Counted from the first letter of the stretch, positions 52,026 to 61,454 are shown. The stretch is 64,000 bases of DNA from CALGYY01 sp963678485 (GCA_963678485.1 OY782882.1:1860001-1924000); one strand, 5' to 3'. Numbers and translations are program-made. Notes: generated from the letters alone by a model not told the origin.

Positions 52026-52720
52026 GGTTAACCGGATCAAGCGGAAAAGTTGAGGAGTAGGAATACTATTCATAGAAAACAATAGATTTTAATACCTTTC
52101 TTCAGCTACGAATACCACGAATAAACGCGAATGAGTTCCTTTTGCAGCTATTGTTTGTAATATTGGCCATCAATATTGATTACACTTATCAATCTTTTTG
52201 AGCATCCATGTTTTAATAGTCTATCAGACCAAAACCATTAGTACTTTGGGGTTCTTTTACCGTATTGAAATTATGCGATGCTAATATTCAAAGCGTGTGC
52301 GCGGGCCTGTCAAAGCAAGCGGGCGTGGGCGGGCTGTGAATTGCCAACGGCACGCAAATCCGCAAGGGGCCAGACAGCGGCTTTTTCGCTGTCGGCTTTG
52401 TCGAAAACGACAAAAAGAAAATTCAATGAGCGAAATGAAGTTTATTATCACATTCAAGAACTGCCGTCAATTGGCGTTTTCGGCACTACCTTGCGTGATT
52501 TGCGGCCATTGGCGAGAGCGGGGGGATAGCATGGTGCTTTGACTTGACTTTTGGCTCCACCATTTTTGTCAAGAAAAATGGTGGAAATAATAGAAATAAA
52601 TAGCCCATTTAGCCGCGCTCTTGTTAATTGTGACAATTCAGTATTTGGTTTTTTCAGTTGTGCAAAAAACACCTATTACTATTTGTTGCTCCTCAATAAT
52701 CCGGCTTGATCCGTTGAACC
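52026..52720. repeat. 695-bp element with terminal inverted repeats and multiple hairpins
   Basis: The termini (52026-52057 and 52689-52720, reverse complement) match at 25 of 32 positions without gaps; both contain GGATCAAGC and TTGAGGAG. The core is GC richer than the flanks. It holds a 25-nt inverted repeat with one mismatch and two 1-nt shifts (52343-52367 / 52489-52513), hairpins GACAGCG/CGCTGTC (52373-52393), TTTGTCG-AAAA-CGACAAA (52397-52414), TGCCG/CGGCA (52462-52485) and a perfect 11-bp hairpin CCACCATTTTT/AAAAATGGTGG with a GTCAAG loop (52557-52584). No flanking target duplication was found. Confidence 0.65.
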
Positions 52721-52783
52721 ATTCGAAAGTAGCGCCTTAAACTATTGACTTTTTTTCACACATAATCTTCCAAGATTTGCTGC

Positions 52784-52815
52784 AAAAAAAAAGGAAGCCC
52801 TATGGACTTCCCCTT
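52784..52815 (-). terminator. Terminator of the ArsR-family gene
   Basis: On the minus strand GGAAGTCC (52804-52811) and GGGCTTCC (52793-52800) form an 8-bp stem (one G-U) around an ATA loop, followed by a run of nine T residues (52784-52792). Confidence 0.85.
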
Positions 52816-52834
52816 TTCGATTGAATGGCTGTGC

Positions 52835-53131
52835 TTATACACCAAGCATTTCAAGAAGCTTAAATGTTTTATCCATAATGCCAGGCATTAAAGAATAAAA
52901 GGTGTTCTTGCCAGACCTTCTGTAATCTAATACACCAATCTTCACAAGAAGCTTCAGGTGATGAGACGTTGGAGGCTGAGCAATTTTCAGCACTTTTTGA
53001 ATGTCACCAACGCACTTTGGTCCTTTGGCTAACATTTCAACAATTTTAATTCGCATTGGATGCGATAAGGTACGGAAAAAGTCTGCGCACTTTTCAATTT
53101 GTACCGGATCAAGTTCTGTCTTACGTTTCAT
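52835..53131 (-). CDS. ArsR-family winged-helix regulator
   Basis: This 98-residue DNA-binding protein is a minimal ArsR/SmtB-type repressor. The opening DPVQIEKCADFFRTLSHPMRIKIVEML, the recognition helix QPPTSHHLKLLVKIGVLDYRRSGKNTFYSL and the wing are in place. Cys40 (KCVGDIQ) and Cys14 could bind a ligand, but the classical ELCVCDL metal site is not conserved, so the inducer is unknown. It is flanked by no obvious target gene on the same strand and has a dyad overlapping its own promoter, which suggests autoregulation. Confidence 0.92.
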   Translation of the reverse strand: MKRKTELDPVQIEKCADFFRTLSHPMRIKIVEMLAKGPKCVGDIQKVLKIAQPPTSHHLKLLVKIGVLDYRRSGKNTFYSLMPGIMDKTFKLLEMLGV

Positions 53132-53145
53132 GGGTTATTTTTTTA

Positions 53146-53185
53146 CAAAAGTAAGGCAGCAAGACCAAAGAGTAACAAATTGGTC
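53146..53185 (-). promoter_or_regulatory. arsR promoter with overlapping operator-like dyad
   Basis: On the minus strand TTTG (53176-53179), 22 nt, TACTTTTG (53146-53153). A perfect inverted repeat GACCAA (53163-53168) / TTGGTC (53180-53185) with an 11-nt spacer covers the -33 element, a classic position for autorepression by an ArsR protein. Confidence 0.5.
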
Positions 53186-53470
53186 ATAAAAAAAACACTA
53201 AAATAGTTCTCAACTAGAGCCGCATTATATGTTTCACATCTACACATATGTTTAACTGTTTATTTTATAACACAAGTTATTCAACTCGTTTTGTGCACTT
53301 TATAAATTACGTATTGATGTATATTCTATTTGTGTGAATATATAGAGTTGGGATGTATTCGTTTTTGTTGATTATTCTATTTTCCTCAAAATGAACATTA
53401 TATATTCCCGCATTTGTAATATTTGGACAAATAGTGGACAATCGCGAAAGCGTTTCAAAAATGGCAAAAA

Positions 53471-53497
53471 AAAAGAGTGTCTTTCAACACTCCTTTT
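53471..53497 (-). terminator. Terminator of the adhesin-PorP-PorE operon
   Basis: Stem GAGTGT (53475-53480) / ACACTC (53487-53492), loop CTTTCA. On the minus strand it is followed by an 8-nt U run and lies 17 nt after the PorE-like stop codon. Confidence 0.85.
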
Positions 53498-53513
53498 TCA
53501 TTAAATTAACGTT

Positions 53514-55490
53514 TCACTCTATTTTTAGAATTTTAAATTCAGTGCGACGGTTCATCTGATATTGTTCTTCGGTGCAATTCACTCCATCAACACATGAGTT
53601 TACAGGAACATTTTCTCCATATCCTTTGGCAGTAATCCTTCGGGCATCAATCCCTTTTGAAACAATGTATGCCACGGCAGCCTCTGCCCTCTTTTGCGAT
53701 AAAGTTTCATTATAGGCACTGGTTCCTCTTGAATCGGTGTGCGAGCCAAGTTCAATAATAATTGTTGGATTATCACTCAATACCTTCACAAGCTTGTTTA
53801 GCTCAATAGCAGCGTCAGGACGAATGAACCACTTATCATAATCGTAATATATATTTTGCAGAACAATGGGTTTATTGATTACCATTTTATCAAAGACAAG
53901 TTCTGCAAATACTGTGTCGTTCCTTCTTGTACATTGCGGAGTCCCGACCATAGCTGTGCTTATCAGATATCCGTCCCTATGCCCTTCGATGATATAATCA
54001 CTGTTGCAACTTACTTCGCTATAAATTAATCCTTCTTGATTCACTGCTTGATTCAACAACAGATTTCCGTTCGATTCCTCAAGCTTCACATTAGCTTGCG
54101 TCATCGGCTGAATACTACCATCATCCAAACGTTCCAGCGCTTTCACAACTAGGATGAGCTTGGTGGGCGGCGCAAAAACAAAGGAGTACAAATCATCTCC
54201 GCCTTTTCCTCCATCCCTATTTGACGCAAGATATCCGCTTTGATTTCCGCTTTCGAAGGTAATCGAGAAATCATCTTTTGGTGAGTTGAACGGATATTTT
54301 AAATTCTCCGGAACGGCCCATTGATCCTTACTTCCAGTAGCGCGAAAAATATCAAGCCCTCCCATGCCTTGGTGACCATCACTGGAAAAGTACATAGTTC
54401 CATCTTCAGCCACATAAGGGAATACTTCTTTACCACTAGTATTGATAGCACTTCCAGCATTCTTCGGAATACTCCAGCTACCATCTGCATTCTTTTCACA
54501 ATAATAAATATCGGCATCACCATAACCACCAGGCATATCAGAAACAAAATATAAAACCTTCCCATCAGGTGATAATGCTGCATGTCCCACTGAATATTCC
54601 TCGGCATTGTTATAAACAAATGGAGTTACTTCGCCCCATTGTCCATCATTATAGCTTGCGGTGTATAACTCCAACCGACTAACGTACTCCTCGTCGGACA
54701 ATGGTTTTGACCAATGTGTTGGATCAGGATTTACTTTTTCGCGTTTTACTTTTACCATTTTTGTTCGTGTAAAAATTAATGTTCGCGAGGAGTTGTCGAA
54801 CACTGCAGGACCATTATGGAATTGATTATTCAGTCCTTCTACTGCGTGAAATGAAGGATTCTGAACACCTTTGACATCGAAGAGTTTTATGTATGGATTT
54901 CCCGTCCATCCATAAACATCCTTTTTTGTGTACACACTTCCTGTCTCACGACGATCTGAAGCAATCATAAACTCCTGGTCAAACCTGATTAATCCGAATT
55001 CTGAATTTTCAGAATTATATTCAGTCGCATTACTTACATTATAAAAAACCGGATCAGCAATCCATTCCATAGCGAGATTGCATGCCTCAATTTGCTTATC
55101 CATGCTTGCTGTTAATGCAGGATCAATCGCGGATGCATGAGTAAACTGTAGGATAGCATCATTATAACGACCTTCCGATTTTAATAAGTTTGCGTAAATG
55201 TATACGTCCTGAGCAGTCCTGCTATCATAACTTACTACTCGCGCATACCAATCTCCTGCAGATTTGGTATCACTCATCATTAGATAACAATTAGCAACAT
55301 CCCTGGCCTCATCCAATGTAGGTGTGCGCACGGCAAAATGCTTCTGATATAAAGCTGCTGCCTGTGCATAATCATAGTCCGACTGTAGCTCTTTCGCCTT
55401 CTGTAAGGTGTTTTGTGCATTTATATTCACACTAATAATAGTGAACACAAAGCCGATTAAAAGATATTTGAAGATATTTAGTGTTTTCAT
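53514..55490 (-). CDS. PorE-like OmpA-family protein with TPR, propeller and CRD domains
   Basis: This 658-residue protein starts at ATG 55490 with a signal peptide (IFKYLLIGFVFTIISVNINAQ). The frame extends seven codons upstream without signal features. Domain order matches the T9SS protein PorE: a TPR region (about 25-140), a PD40-type beta propeller (about 160-440, GHAALSPDGKVLYFVSDMPGGYGDADIYY), a carboxypeptidase-regulatory-like CRD (about 448-525) and a C-terminal OmpA peptidoglycan-binding domain (about 545-658, IELGSHTDSRGTSAYNETLSQKRAEA). It would anchor the complex to peptidoglycan. It is the third gene of the adhesin operon (46 nt after the PorP gene). Confidence 0.9.
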   Translation of the reverse strand: MKTLNIFKYLLIGFVFTIISVNINAQNTLQKAKELQSDYDYAQAAALYQKHFAVRTPTLDEARDVANCYLMMSDTKSAGDWYARVVSYDSRTAQDVYIYANLLKSEGRYNDAILQFTHASAIDPALTASMDKQIEACNLAMEWIADPVFYNVSNATEYNSENSEFGLIRFDQEFMIASDRRETGSVYTKKDVYGWTGNPYIKLFDVKGVQNPSFHAVEGLNNQFHNGPAVFDNSSRTLIFTRTKMVKVKREKVNPDPTHWSKPLSDEEYVSRLELYTASYNDGQWGEVTPFVYNNAEEYSVGHAALSPDGKVLYFVSDMPGGYGDADIYYCEKNADGSWSIPKNAGSAINTSGKEVFPYVAEDGTMYFSSDGHQGMGGLDIFRATGSKDQWAVPENLKYPFNSPKDDFSITFESGNQSGYLASNRDGGKGGDDLYSFVFAPPTKLILVVKALERLDDGSIQPMTQANVKLEESNGNLLLNQAVNQEGLIYSEVSCNSDYIIEGHRDGYLISTAMVGTPQCTRRNDTVFAELVFDKMVINKPIVLQNIYYDYDKWFIRPDAAIELNKLVKVLSDNPTIIIELGSHTDSRGTSAYNETLSQKRAEAAVAYIVSKGIDARRITAKGYGENVPVNSCVDGVNCTEEQYQMNRRTEFKILKIE

Positions 55491-55533
55491 AATTGATACG
55501 TTTAATGTCATTGATTATACACAAGATTTTCAC

Positions 55534-56487
55534 TTAAAAATATCGGGGAGTTCTCATTTTAGGAGTCGCCTTTTGTGGGAAATAATACGCCAGATGGATT
55601 TCATGACTGCCATAATCTTTTAGCGCACTAATGGTCATAGTGTATGCATAACCTAATCTGAACTTATCAGTAATATTCCAATCAGTCATAAAAATCACAG
55701 CATTCCTATGTCGTAGCGAATTGTCGAGCGATTCGGTATTAAAAATTTTAGCATTCATACGCACACTACTTCCCAACCAGAATCTGTCCCAAAATAAAAA
55801 CATTGCATTAATGTCGAAAGTTGTAGGTGATTTGAAATCCTCTTTGATTAAAAAACTTGGTTTAATCTTGACTTTCTTACCCAAATCTGCAACATAACCG
55901 GCAGTCAAATAATAGTGCCGTGCCTGATTTGTAACCTGCAGATTATTATATTTGATTGCATCACCTAACAAATCTGAGATAGAAAAACCAGTGTAAAATC
56001 GTTCACTGTATAAAAACAAACCGGCTTTTGAATCAAACTTCAGCGTGCTTTGTTTGTTTAGTGGAATTGCAGGATCGTTCTCTCCGTCTGGATTCAACTT
56101 CGTTCCGTCCAGTGTAATGAAGGACATCCCAACAGCCAAACCAAGCGATAAATGCAGCTTTTCAGTGAGATTTACTTTGTATGCATAACTCCCAAATAGG
56201 CCTTGCGTCATTTGTGCACCAATCATATCATTCACAAAGTGAAAACCCAAGCCTATATGAGGCGACACTGAACCTTCAGCACTGAGTGAGGCTGTTGTTG
56301 GAGCACCGCTTAATCCTGTCCATTGAGAGGAAACCACAGCGTTGATATTCCAGATTTCCTTGGTACCCGCATATGCAGGATTGATGAGAAGTTCATTAAA
56401 AATATACTGATTGTACTGAGCATTTTGCTGAGCAAAAGTACTAGCCGTAGTCAGCATTAAGGCGAAAATTATTATACGTGTTTTCAT
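55534..56487 (-). CDS. PorP/SprF-family outer-membrane protein
   Basis: This 317-residue outer-membrane barrel protein has a signal peptide (IIIFALMLTTASTFAQ) and the family opening QYNQYIFNELLINPAYAGTKEIWNINAVVSSQWTGLSGAP (given as separate pieces of the conserved stretch). PorP/SprF proteins are partners of type B-sorted cargo adhesins and help them to be retained at the surface. Adjacency to a SprB-repeat adhesin, ending with the type B domain (19 nt gap), fits this. The C terminus is Phe (TPRYF), as in many barrels. Confidence 0.93.
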   Translation of the reverse strand: MKTRIIIFALMLTTASTFAQQNAQYNQYIFNELLINPAYAGTKEIWNINAVVSSQWTGLSGAPTTASLSAEGSVSPHIGLGFHFVNDMIGAQMTQGLFGSYAYKVNLTEKLHLSLGLAVGMSFITLDGTKLNPDGENDPAIPLNKQSTLKFDSKAGLFLYSERFYTGFSISDLLGDAIKYNNLQVTNQARHYYLTAGYVADLGKKVKIKPSFLIKEDFKSPTTFDINAMFLFWDRFWLGSSVRMNAKIFNTESLDNSLRHRNAVIFMTDWNITDKFRLGYAYTMTISALKDYGSHEIHLAYYFPQKATPKMRTPRYF

Positions 56488-56506
56488 TGTTTACAGTGCT
56501 TGATTG

Positions 56507-59500
56507 TTAGTGTACTATAGTAATGTATCCATTAAAAGTTTTGGCTTCTCCACACATCGTAACATTCAATATGTAGAAATATGTTCCTTCAAGGAGATTG
56601 CTTCCATCCCAATCGTTCTGATAAGATTTCTGAGAATAAACTTCATTCCCCCAACGATTGACAATTACAAGTTCATTGTCAGGATAAAATGCAAGATTAT
56701 CAACTACCCAGGTATCATTAATACCATCGCCATTAGGTGAAAACACATTATGAATTTCTATATCGTCATACACGACACCAGGACTAATATTAACCGGGAA
56801 TTTGAAACTGCAGCCATTGGCGTCAGTAATGTTAGCGGTATAAGAGCCTGCAGCCACGTTGGAAATATACGGAGTGTTTTCTCCATGACTCCATGCATAG
56901 GTATATGGCTCAACACCTCCACTGACCGATATTTCAGCCGCACCACTTTTGGTTCCTGAACAATCTGCATCGGTAATGGATACGAGTTCTGCCTTGATTG
57001 GAATTTGTGCAGTAATCTCAAAGCCAAGCACTGCGCCGCAGCCAGATTCATCATATACATAAAGCGTATGAGTGCCTGCAGCTATCTCCTCAAAATAAGA
57101 TGATGCTTGCAGTGCGTTGTTATCCATTGCATAGTTGTATGGAGGAGTACCGCCATTTACTTCTGCACTTATTGCAGCATCTGCAACACCTCCACACTTA
57201 TTTCCTGAAATAATATTCACATTTAAGGCAATAGCTTGCAATTGCTGTACAGTGAAATAAAACAAACCACTACTACAACCATTCGCGTCTCTAACCTCGA
57301 CTAAAATACTGCCGGCACTGACTGAGTCAAAAATGCCTGAATTGTGAAAGGTCTGTCCTCCATCAACGGAGTAAGAATAGGGAGCAACACCTCCACTAGC
57401 GCTGACAATTACCGGGTTAAGAGCACTACCTGCACACTTCAATTCAGGTTGCTCAACTGCAGCTGTCAGCATCGTGGGACTTGATACTAATATGCTTTCA
57501 ATACCAGCCTGACAGCCCTTTTCATCAAAGACAGTTATACTATAATTACCGCCGTATAAATCTGAAAAAACATTCGATGATTGAGGATCCAGGCCATTCA
57601 AAGAATATGAATAACTTCCGGTTCCTCCGTTTGCAGTTATAATGAGTTGTCCATCAGAAGAACCAAAACAACTTACCGGATTGGCTACAACACCATATAT
57701 TGATATCGGCGCTGGATTAGCAATATTGATTTCTCCTGATGTTACAGCGCACTGATTAATATCGTAAACTGTGATAATGTAAGTTCCCGCTGCAAGGTTA
57801 GAAAATTCTGGAGATGATTGTGATTCCCCTCCGTTTATTGAATATGAATATGCACCGGTACCGCCTGTTACACTAACAACAATTTGTCCGTCTTCTGCAT
57901 TATTGCAACTGACCTGAGGTGATGATTCTACAGAAATTGTAAGCACTTCAGGTTTTGAAATGATTAACTCTTGTATGCCTGCTGAACAGTTGTTGGCATC
58001 AAAAACCATAATACTATAACTGCCTGCTGGTAATCCAGTAAAAGTGTTAGAAGCCTGAACTGGTCCGCCATTCAGCGAATAGCTATAAGCTCCTGTGCCA
58101 CCAGCTGCACTTACGATAATCTGCCCGTCTTCTACATTATAGCAGCTCACTTGCGCTGAGCCTTGGGCTGATGCAGTAAGTAATGCTGGATTATTGATGG
58201 TCACTGCGTTTGTGGTGGCTGAGCAGTTGTTGGCATCAAAAACCATAATACTATAACTGCCTGCTGGTAATCCAGTAAAAGTGTTGGAAGCCTGAACTGG
58301 TCCGCCATTGAGCGAATAGCTATAAACTCCTGTGCCACCGGCTGCACTTACGATAATCTGTCCGTCTTCTGCATTGTAGCAACTAACCTGAGCTGAACCT
58401 TGGGCTGTTGCAGTAAGCAATGCTGGATTGTTGATGGTCACTGCGTTTACTGTGGCTGAGCAGTTGTTGGCATCATAAACTGTAATACTATAGGTGCCTG
58501 CTGGTAATCCAATAAAAGTGTTAGAAGCCTGAACTGGTCCGCCATTCAGCGAATAGCTATAAGCTCCTGTGCCACCAGCTGCACTTACGATAATCTGCCC
58601 GTCTTCGGCATTGAAGCAGCTTACCTGAGCTGAGCCTTGAGCTGATGCAGTAAGTAATGCTGGATTATTGATGGTCACTGCGTTTGCTGTGGCTGAGCAG
58701 TTGTTGGCGTCATAAATAGTAATAGTATAAGTGCCTGCTGGTAATCCTGTAAAAGTGTTGGAAGCCTGAACTGGTCCGCCATTCAGCGAATAGCTGTAAG
58801 CTCCGGTACCACCGGCAGCAGTCACGATGATCTGACCGTCTTCTACATTATAGCAGCTCACTTGCGCTGAGCCTTGGGCTGATGCAGTAAGTAATGCTGG
58901 ATTATTGATGGTCACTGCGTTTGTGGTGGCTGAGCAGTTGTTGGCATCAAAAACCATAATACTATAACTGCCTGCTGGTAATCCAGTAAAAGTGTTGGAA
59001 GCCTGAACTGGTCCGCCATTGAGCGAATAGCTATAAACTCCTGTGCCACCGGCTGCACTTACGATAATCTGTCCGTCTTCTGCATTGTAGCAACTAACCT
59101 GAGCTGAGCCCTGGGCTGTTGCAGTAAGTAATGTTGGATTATTGATGGTCACTGCGTTTGCTGTGGCTGAGCAGTTGTTGGCATCATAAACAGTAATACT
59201 ATAAGTACCTGCTGGTATGCCAGTAAAAGTGTTGGAAGCCTGAACTGGTCCGCCATTGAGCGAATAGCTATAAACTCCTGTGCCACCAGCTGCACTTACG
59301 ATAATCTGTCCGTCTCCTGCATTGTAGCAACTAACCTGAGCTGAGCCCTGGGTTGATGCAGTAAGCAATGCTGGATTATTGATGGTCACAGCGTTTGCTG
59401 TGGCTGAGCAGTTGTTGGCATCATAAACAGTAATACTATAACTGCCTGCTGGTAATCCTGTAAAAGTGTTGGAAGCCTGAACTGGTCCGCCATTCAGCGA

Positions 59501-61363
59501 ATAGCTGTAAGCTCCGGTACCACCGGCAGCAGTCACGATGATCTGACCGTCTTCTACATTATAGCAGCTCACTTGCGCTGAGCCTTGGACTGATGCAGTA
59601 AGCAATGCTGGATTGTTGATGGTCACTGCGTTTGCGGTGGCTGAGCAGTTGTTGGCATCATAAACAGTAATACTATAGGTGCCTGCTGGTAAACCTGCAA
59701 ACGTGTTGGAAGCCTGAACTGGTCCGCCATTCAGCGAATAGCTGTAGGCTCCCGTGCCACCGGCTGCAGTGACAGTGAGAACTGCGTCGGAATCTCCATA
59801 ACAGAGAATACTATGACTTATACTTGATGAAGCGGAGATTGCAATTGGGTTGGAAATAATAACAGTTGTTGAATTTACTGCACATGCAGAACCGTTTGTG
59901 ACACTTACTACATATGATCCAGCCGATAGATTAGAAAAAACATTTGAACTCTGCAGAGGCTCCCCGTTAAGTGAATACATATAATTTCCAGTGCCTCCAA
60001 TTACAGTGGCTGTAATGGTTCCATTATTTGCGCCATTACAACTTATGTTTGTTGAACTAGTGTTAACCTTGAATTGATCGTGAATAGTAAGTGTTTTAAT
60101 AATTGTATTTTGATTACAGGGACAACCATTTCCAATTGATATTACAAGTGTTTCTGCACCTTCAGCAAGAGCATCAGCAATAACATTATAAGGGACAGTC
60201 ACAGAGTTCTGAAATGCAGGAATAGTTACATTTCCAGTTGGAAAGCTGTGGTCGGTTGCAGAAGCAGTTCCGGAAAAAGAATATGTGATATTAATTGCAA
60301 CCCCATTGTTCCCACCATTACGAGCGAATACAAAATTATATCCGCAACCCTCATAGAGATCATCTGTAATGTTTCCATTAAGGTCATAATTTGTCATAGA
60401 TACGGGATTGGAGGTAAAACTGCTACCTTCAATCATGACCCCGGAATCCCACTTTCTGTCAGCAACATCAGCAATCGCAAGTTTAATGTGGTATGTCTGA
60501 CAGGGGACAACCTGCCATTGTGCTGTAAGCACAACCGTGCTTCCATCATATTCTATGGATGTTCCTCCAATATTGTTAACATAATAAGCACTATTCATAT
60601 CAGGACAAGTAGAGGCGTTGTGGCTGGACTCAACATTCTGATTCCATCCATTAACATGAATATTATTAATGGTTACGGGTGTTATGGCATCAGGAAGTAA
60701 AGCAATATTTTTTGCATTGTTGCTGAAGCCTTGCCCTCCGCTTATTCCCGGGCCACTTAATAGAAATGCGAACACATCATTGAATTGGCTGCATGCCCAC
60801 TCAGGGTATTCTTCAGATGCAAATACATATTTAAATTGAACGGTATTCCCTGCAGGAACAAAATCAAACTCAAGTACTGCAGCGTCTCTGGTAGAATTTG
60901 ACCCAGTTATTATATTTAGGTCGGCATCTCCATTATTAGTGAATTCCGTAGTTCTGTTGGTGTACTGGTTTGGACCAACGGCATTAGTAACATTCCCCGT
61001 TGCCATAATAATTCCATTGTTAATGGGGAAGCCTGATCCATTAGCATTAAAAACACCAAGAGCTGCCTGGTTTCCAGTGTATACAACATTAGATGCCTGA
61101 AGACAGCCAGAAACCAACACAGATTGAACAAGTGTGGCCGCTGTATATCCAGAACTCTGGAGTGGAGTCACAGAAATTGCAGGGAGTTGAGCAGCTTTAC
61201 CTTGCGGAGCACCTGCCATATCAACTGTATTAACAATTTCTCGCGATGGATAGTAATCCTTTTGAGAGCTCTCCACCTTTAAATAATCAATCTGCGCTAC
61301 CGCTGATTGTATACAGAGTAGAAAAAGACTCATAATGCTTAAAAAAATAATGTATCGTCTCAT
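56507..61363 (-). CDS. Giant SprB-repeat adhesin with choice-of-anchor L and T9SS type B domains
   Basis: This is a 1618-residue surface adhesin. A signal peptide (IIFLSIMSLFLLCIQSAVAQ) is followed by a choice-of-anchor L domain (about 60-330; VLEFDFVPAGNTVQFKYVFASEEYPEW), a Calx-beta-like segment, then about 14 SprB repeats (about 440-1520). Eight units of 79 residues (about 520-1150) are nearly identical, with the pattern GGTGAYSYSLNGGPVQASNT and DANNCSA. The C terminus is a CHU_C/T9SS type B domain (HNVFSPNGDGINDTWVVDNL; VNRWGNEVYS; DGSNLLEGTYFYIL). SprB-type adhesins are moved along the cell in gliding. Two units are identical over about 270 bp. It is followed by porP and porE-like genes. 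Confidence 0.94.
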   Translation of the reverse strand: MRRYIIFLSIMSLFLLCIQSAVAQIDYLKVESSQKDYYPSREIVNTVDMAGAPQGKAAQLPAISVTPLQSSGYTAATLVQSVLVSGCLQASNVVYTGNQAALGVFNANGSGFPINNGIIMATGNVTNAVGPNQYTNRTTEFTNNGDADLNIITGSNSTRDAAVLEFDFVPAGNTVQFKYVFASEEYPEWACSQFNDVFAFLLSGPGISGGQGFSNNAKNIALLPDAITPVTINNIHVNGWNQNVESSHNASTCPDMNSAYYVNNIGGTSIEYDGSTVVLTAQWQVVPCQTYHIKLAIADVADRKWDSGVMIEGSSFTSNPVSMTNYDLNGNITDDLYEGCGYNFVFARNGGNNGVAINITYSFSGTASATDHSFPTGNVTIPAFQNSVTVPYNVIADALAEGAETLVISIGNGCPCNQNTIIKTLTIHDQFKVNTSSTNISCNGANNGTITATVIGGTGNYMYSLNGEPLQSSNVFSNLSAGSYVVSVTNGSACAVNSTTVIISNPIAISASSSISHSILCYGDSDAVLTVTAAGGTGAYSYSLNGGPVQASNTFAGLPAGTYSITVYDANNCSATANAVTINNPALLTASVQGSAQVSCYNVEDGQIIVTAAGGTGAYSYSLNGGPVQASNTFTGLPAGSYSITVYDANNCSATANAVTINNPALLTASTQGSAQVSCYNAGDGQIIVSAAGGTGVYSYSLNGGPVQASNTFTGIPAGTYSITVYDANNCSATANAVTINNPTLLTATAQGSAQVSCYNAEDGQIIVSAAGGTGVYSYSLNGGPVQASNTFTGLPAGSYSIMVFDANNCSATTNAVTINNPALLTASAQGSAQVSCYNVEDGQIIVTAAGGTGAYSYSLNGGPVQASNTFTGLPAGTYTITIYDANNCSATANAVTINNPALLTASAQGSAQVSCFNAEDGQIIVSAAGGTGAYSYSLNGGPVQASNTFIGLPAGTYSITVYDANNCSATVNAVTINNPALLTATAQGSAQVSCYNAEDGQIIVSAAGGTGVYSYSLNGGPVQASNTFTGLPAGSYSIMVFDANNCSATTNAVTINNPALLTASAQGSAQVSCYNVEDGQIIVSAAGGTGAYSYSLNGGPVQASNTFTGLPAGSYSIMVFDANNCSAGIQELIISKPEVLTISVESSPQVSCNNAEDGQIVVSVTGGTGAYSYSINGGESQSSPEFSNLAAGTYIITVYDINQCAVTSGEINIANPAPISIYGVVANPVSCFGSSDGQLIITANGGTGSYSYSLNGLDPQSSNVFSDLYGGNYSITVFDEKGCQAGIESILVSSPTMLTAAVEQPELKCAGSALNPVIVSASGGVAPYSYSVDGGQTFHNSGIFDSVSAGSILVEVRDANGCSSGLFYFTVQQLQAIALNVNIISGNKCGGVADAAISAEVNGGTPPYNYAMDNNALQASSYFEEIAAGTHTLYVYDESGCGAVLGFEITAQIPIKAELVSITDADCSGTKSGAAEISVSGGVEPYTYAWSHGENTPYISNVAAGSYTANITDANGCSFKFPVNISPGVVYDDIEIHNVFSPNGDGINDTWVVDNLAFYPDNELVIVNRWGNEVYSQKSYQNDWDGSNLLEGTYFYILNVTMCGEAKTFNGYITIVH
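57960..59790 (-). repeat. Eight-unit 237-bp tandem repeat array (SprB repeats)
   Basis: Eight in-frame copies of a 237-bp (79-codon) unit. The bases at 58125-58396 and 58836-59107 (offset 711 = three units) appear identical, 272 bp, showing recent recombination or gene conversion. Confidence 0.9.
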
Positions 61364-61420
61364 AGTTGTAGATTTTGGGAAGTTCTTATTTATACCGTTT
61401 CTAAATAATAAAAATGGGCA

Positions 61421-61454
61421 AAAAAAAGGCCGAAGCCATGGTTAGCCCGACCTT
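61421..61454 (-). promoter_or_regulatory. Possible attenuator hairpin in the adhesin leader
   Basis: In the minus-strand transcript AAGGTCG (starting 61454) pairs with CGGCCTT (61426-61432; one G-U) and is followed by a run of U residues (61421-61427, ending just before GCCC). It lies between the predicted promoter and the start codon, about 60 nt upstream of the ATG. GCCC after the U run could pair with GGGC in the stem as an alternative fold. Confidence 0.35.

Larger units (their letters stand above)
51842..52834. other. 993-bp non-coding region containing structured element
   Basis: No gene is supported here. The first approximately 180 nt are AT rich and plain. The structured element (52026-52720) follows, and the end carries an ArsR-gene terminator. 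Two overlapping ORFs at 52278-52542 have no protein features and lie in the hairpin core. Confidence 0.7.
53132..53513. other. 382-bp spacer between arsR and the PorE-like gene
   Basis: No ORF of interest on either strand. It holds the arsR promoter and dyad at 53146-53185 and the terminator of the adhesin operon at 53471-53497. The middle (53190-53460) is AT rich and shows no further structure. Confidence 0.6.

Noticed and set aside
52278..52542. Two overlapping plus-strand ORFs inside the 52-kb element
   Set aside because: They overlap in different frames, have Arg/Ala/Cys-rich composition produced by the GC-rich hairpins, no family features and no ribosome-binding context. They are better explained by the repeat structure.
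52557..52584. The 11-bp hairpin as a simple terminator
   Set aside because: No gene ends nearby on either strand; it is better treated as part of the larger structured element, though terminator activity is possible.
57960..59790. Regular repeats that could be taken for CRISPR
   Set aside because: The 237-bp period is in frame and encodes SprB repeats; there are no short palindromic repeats with unique spacers and no cas genes.
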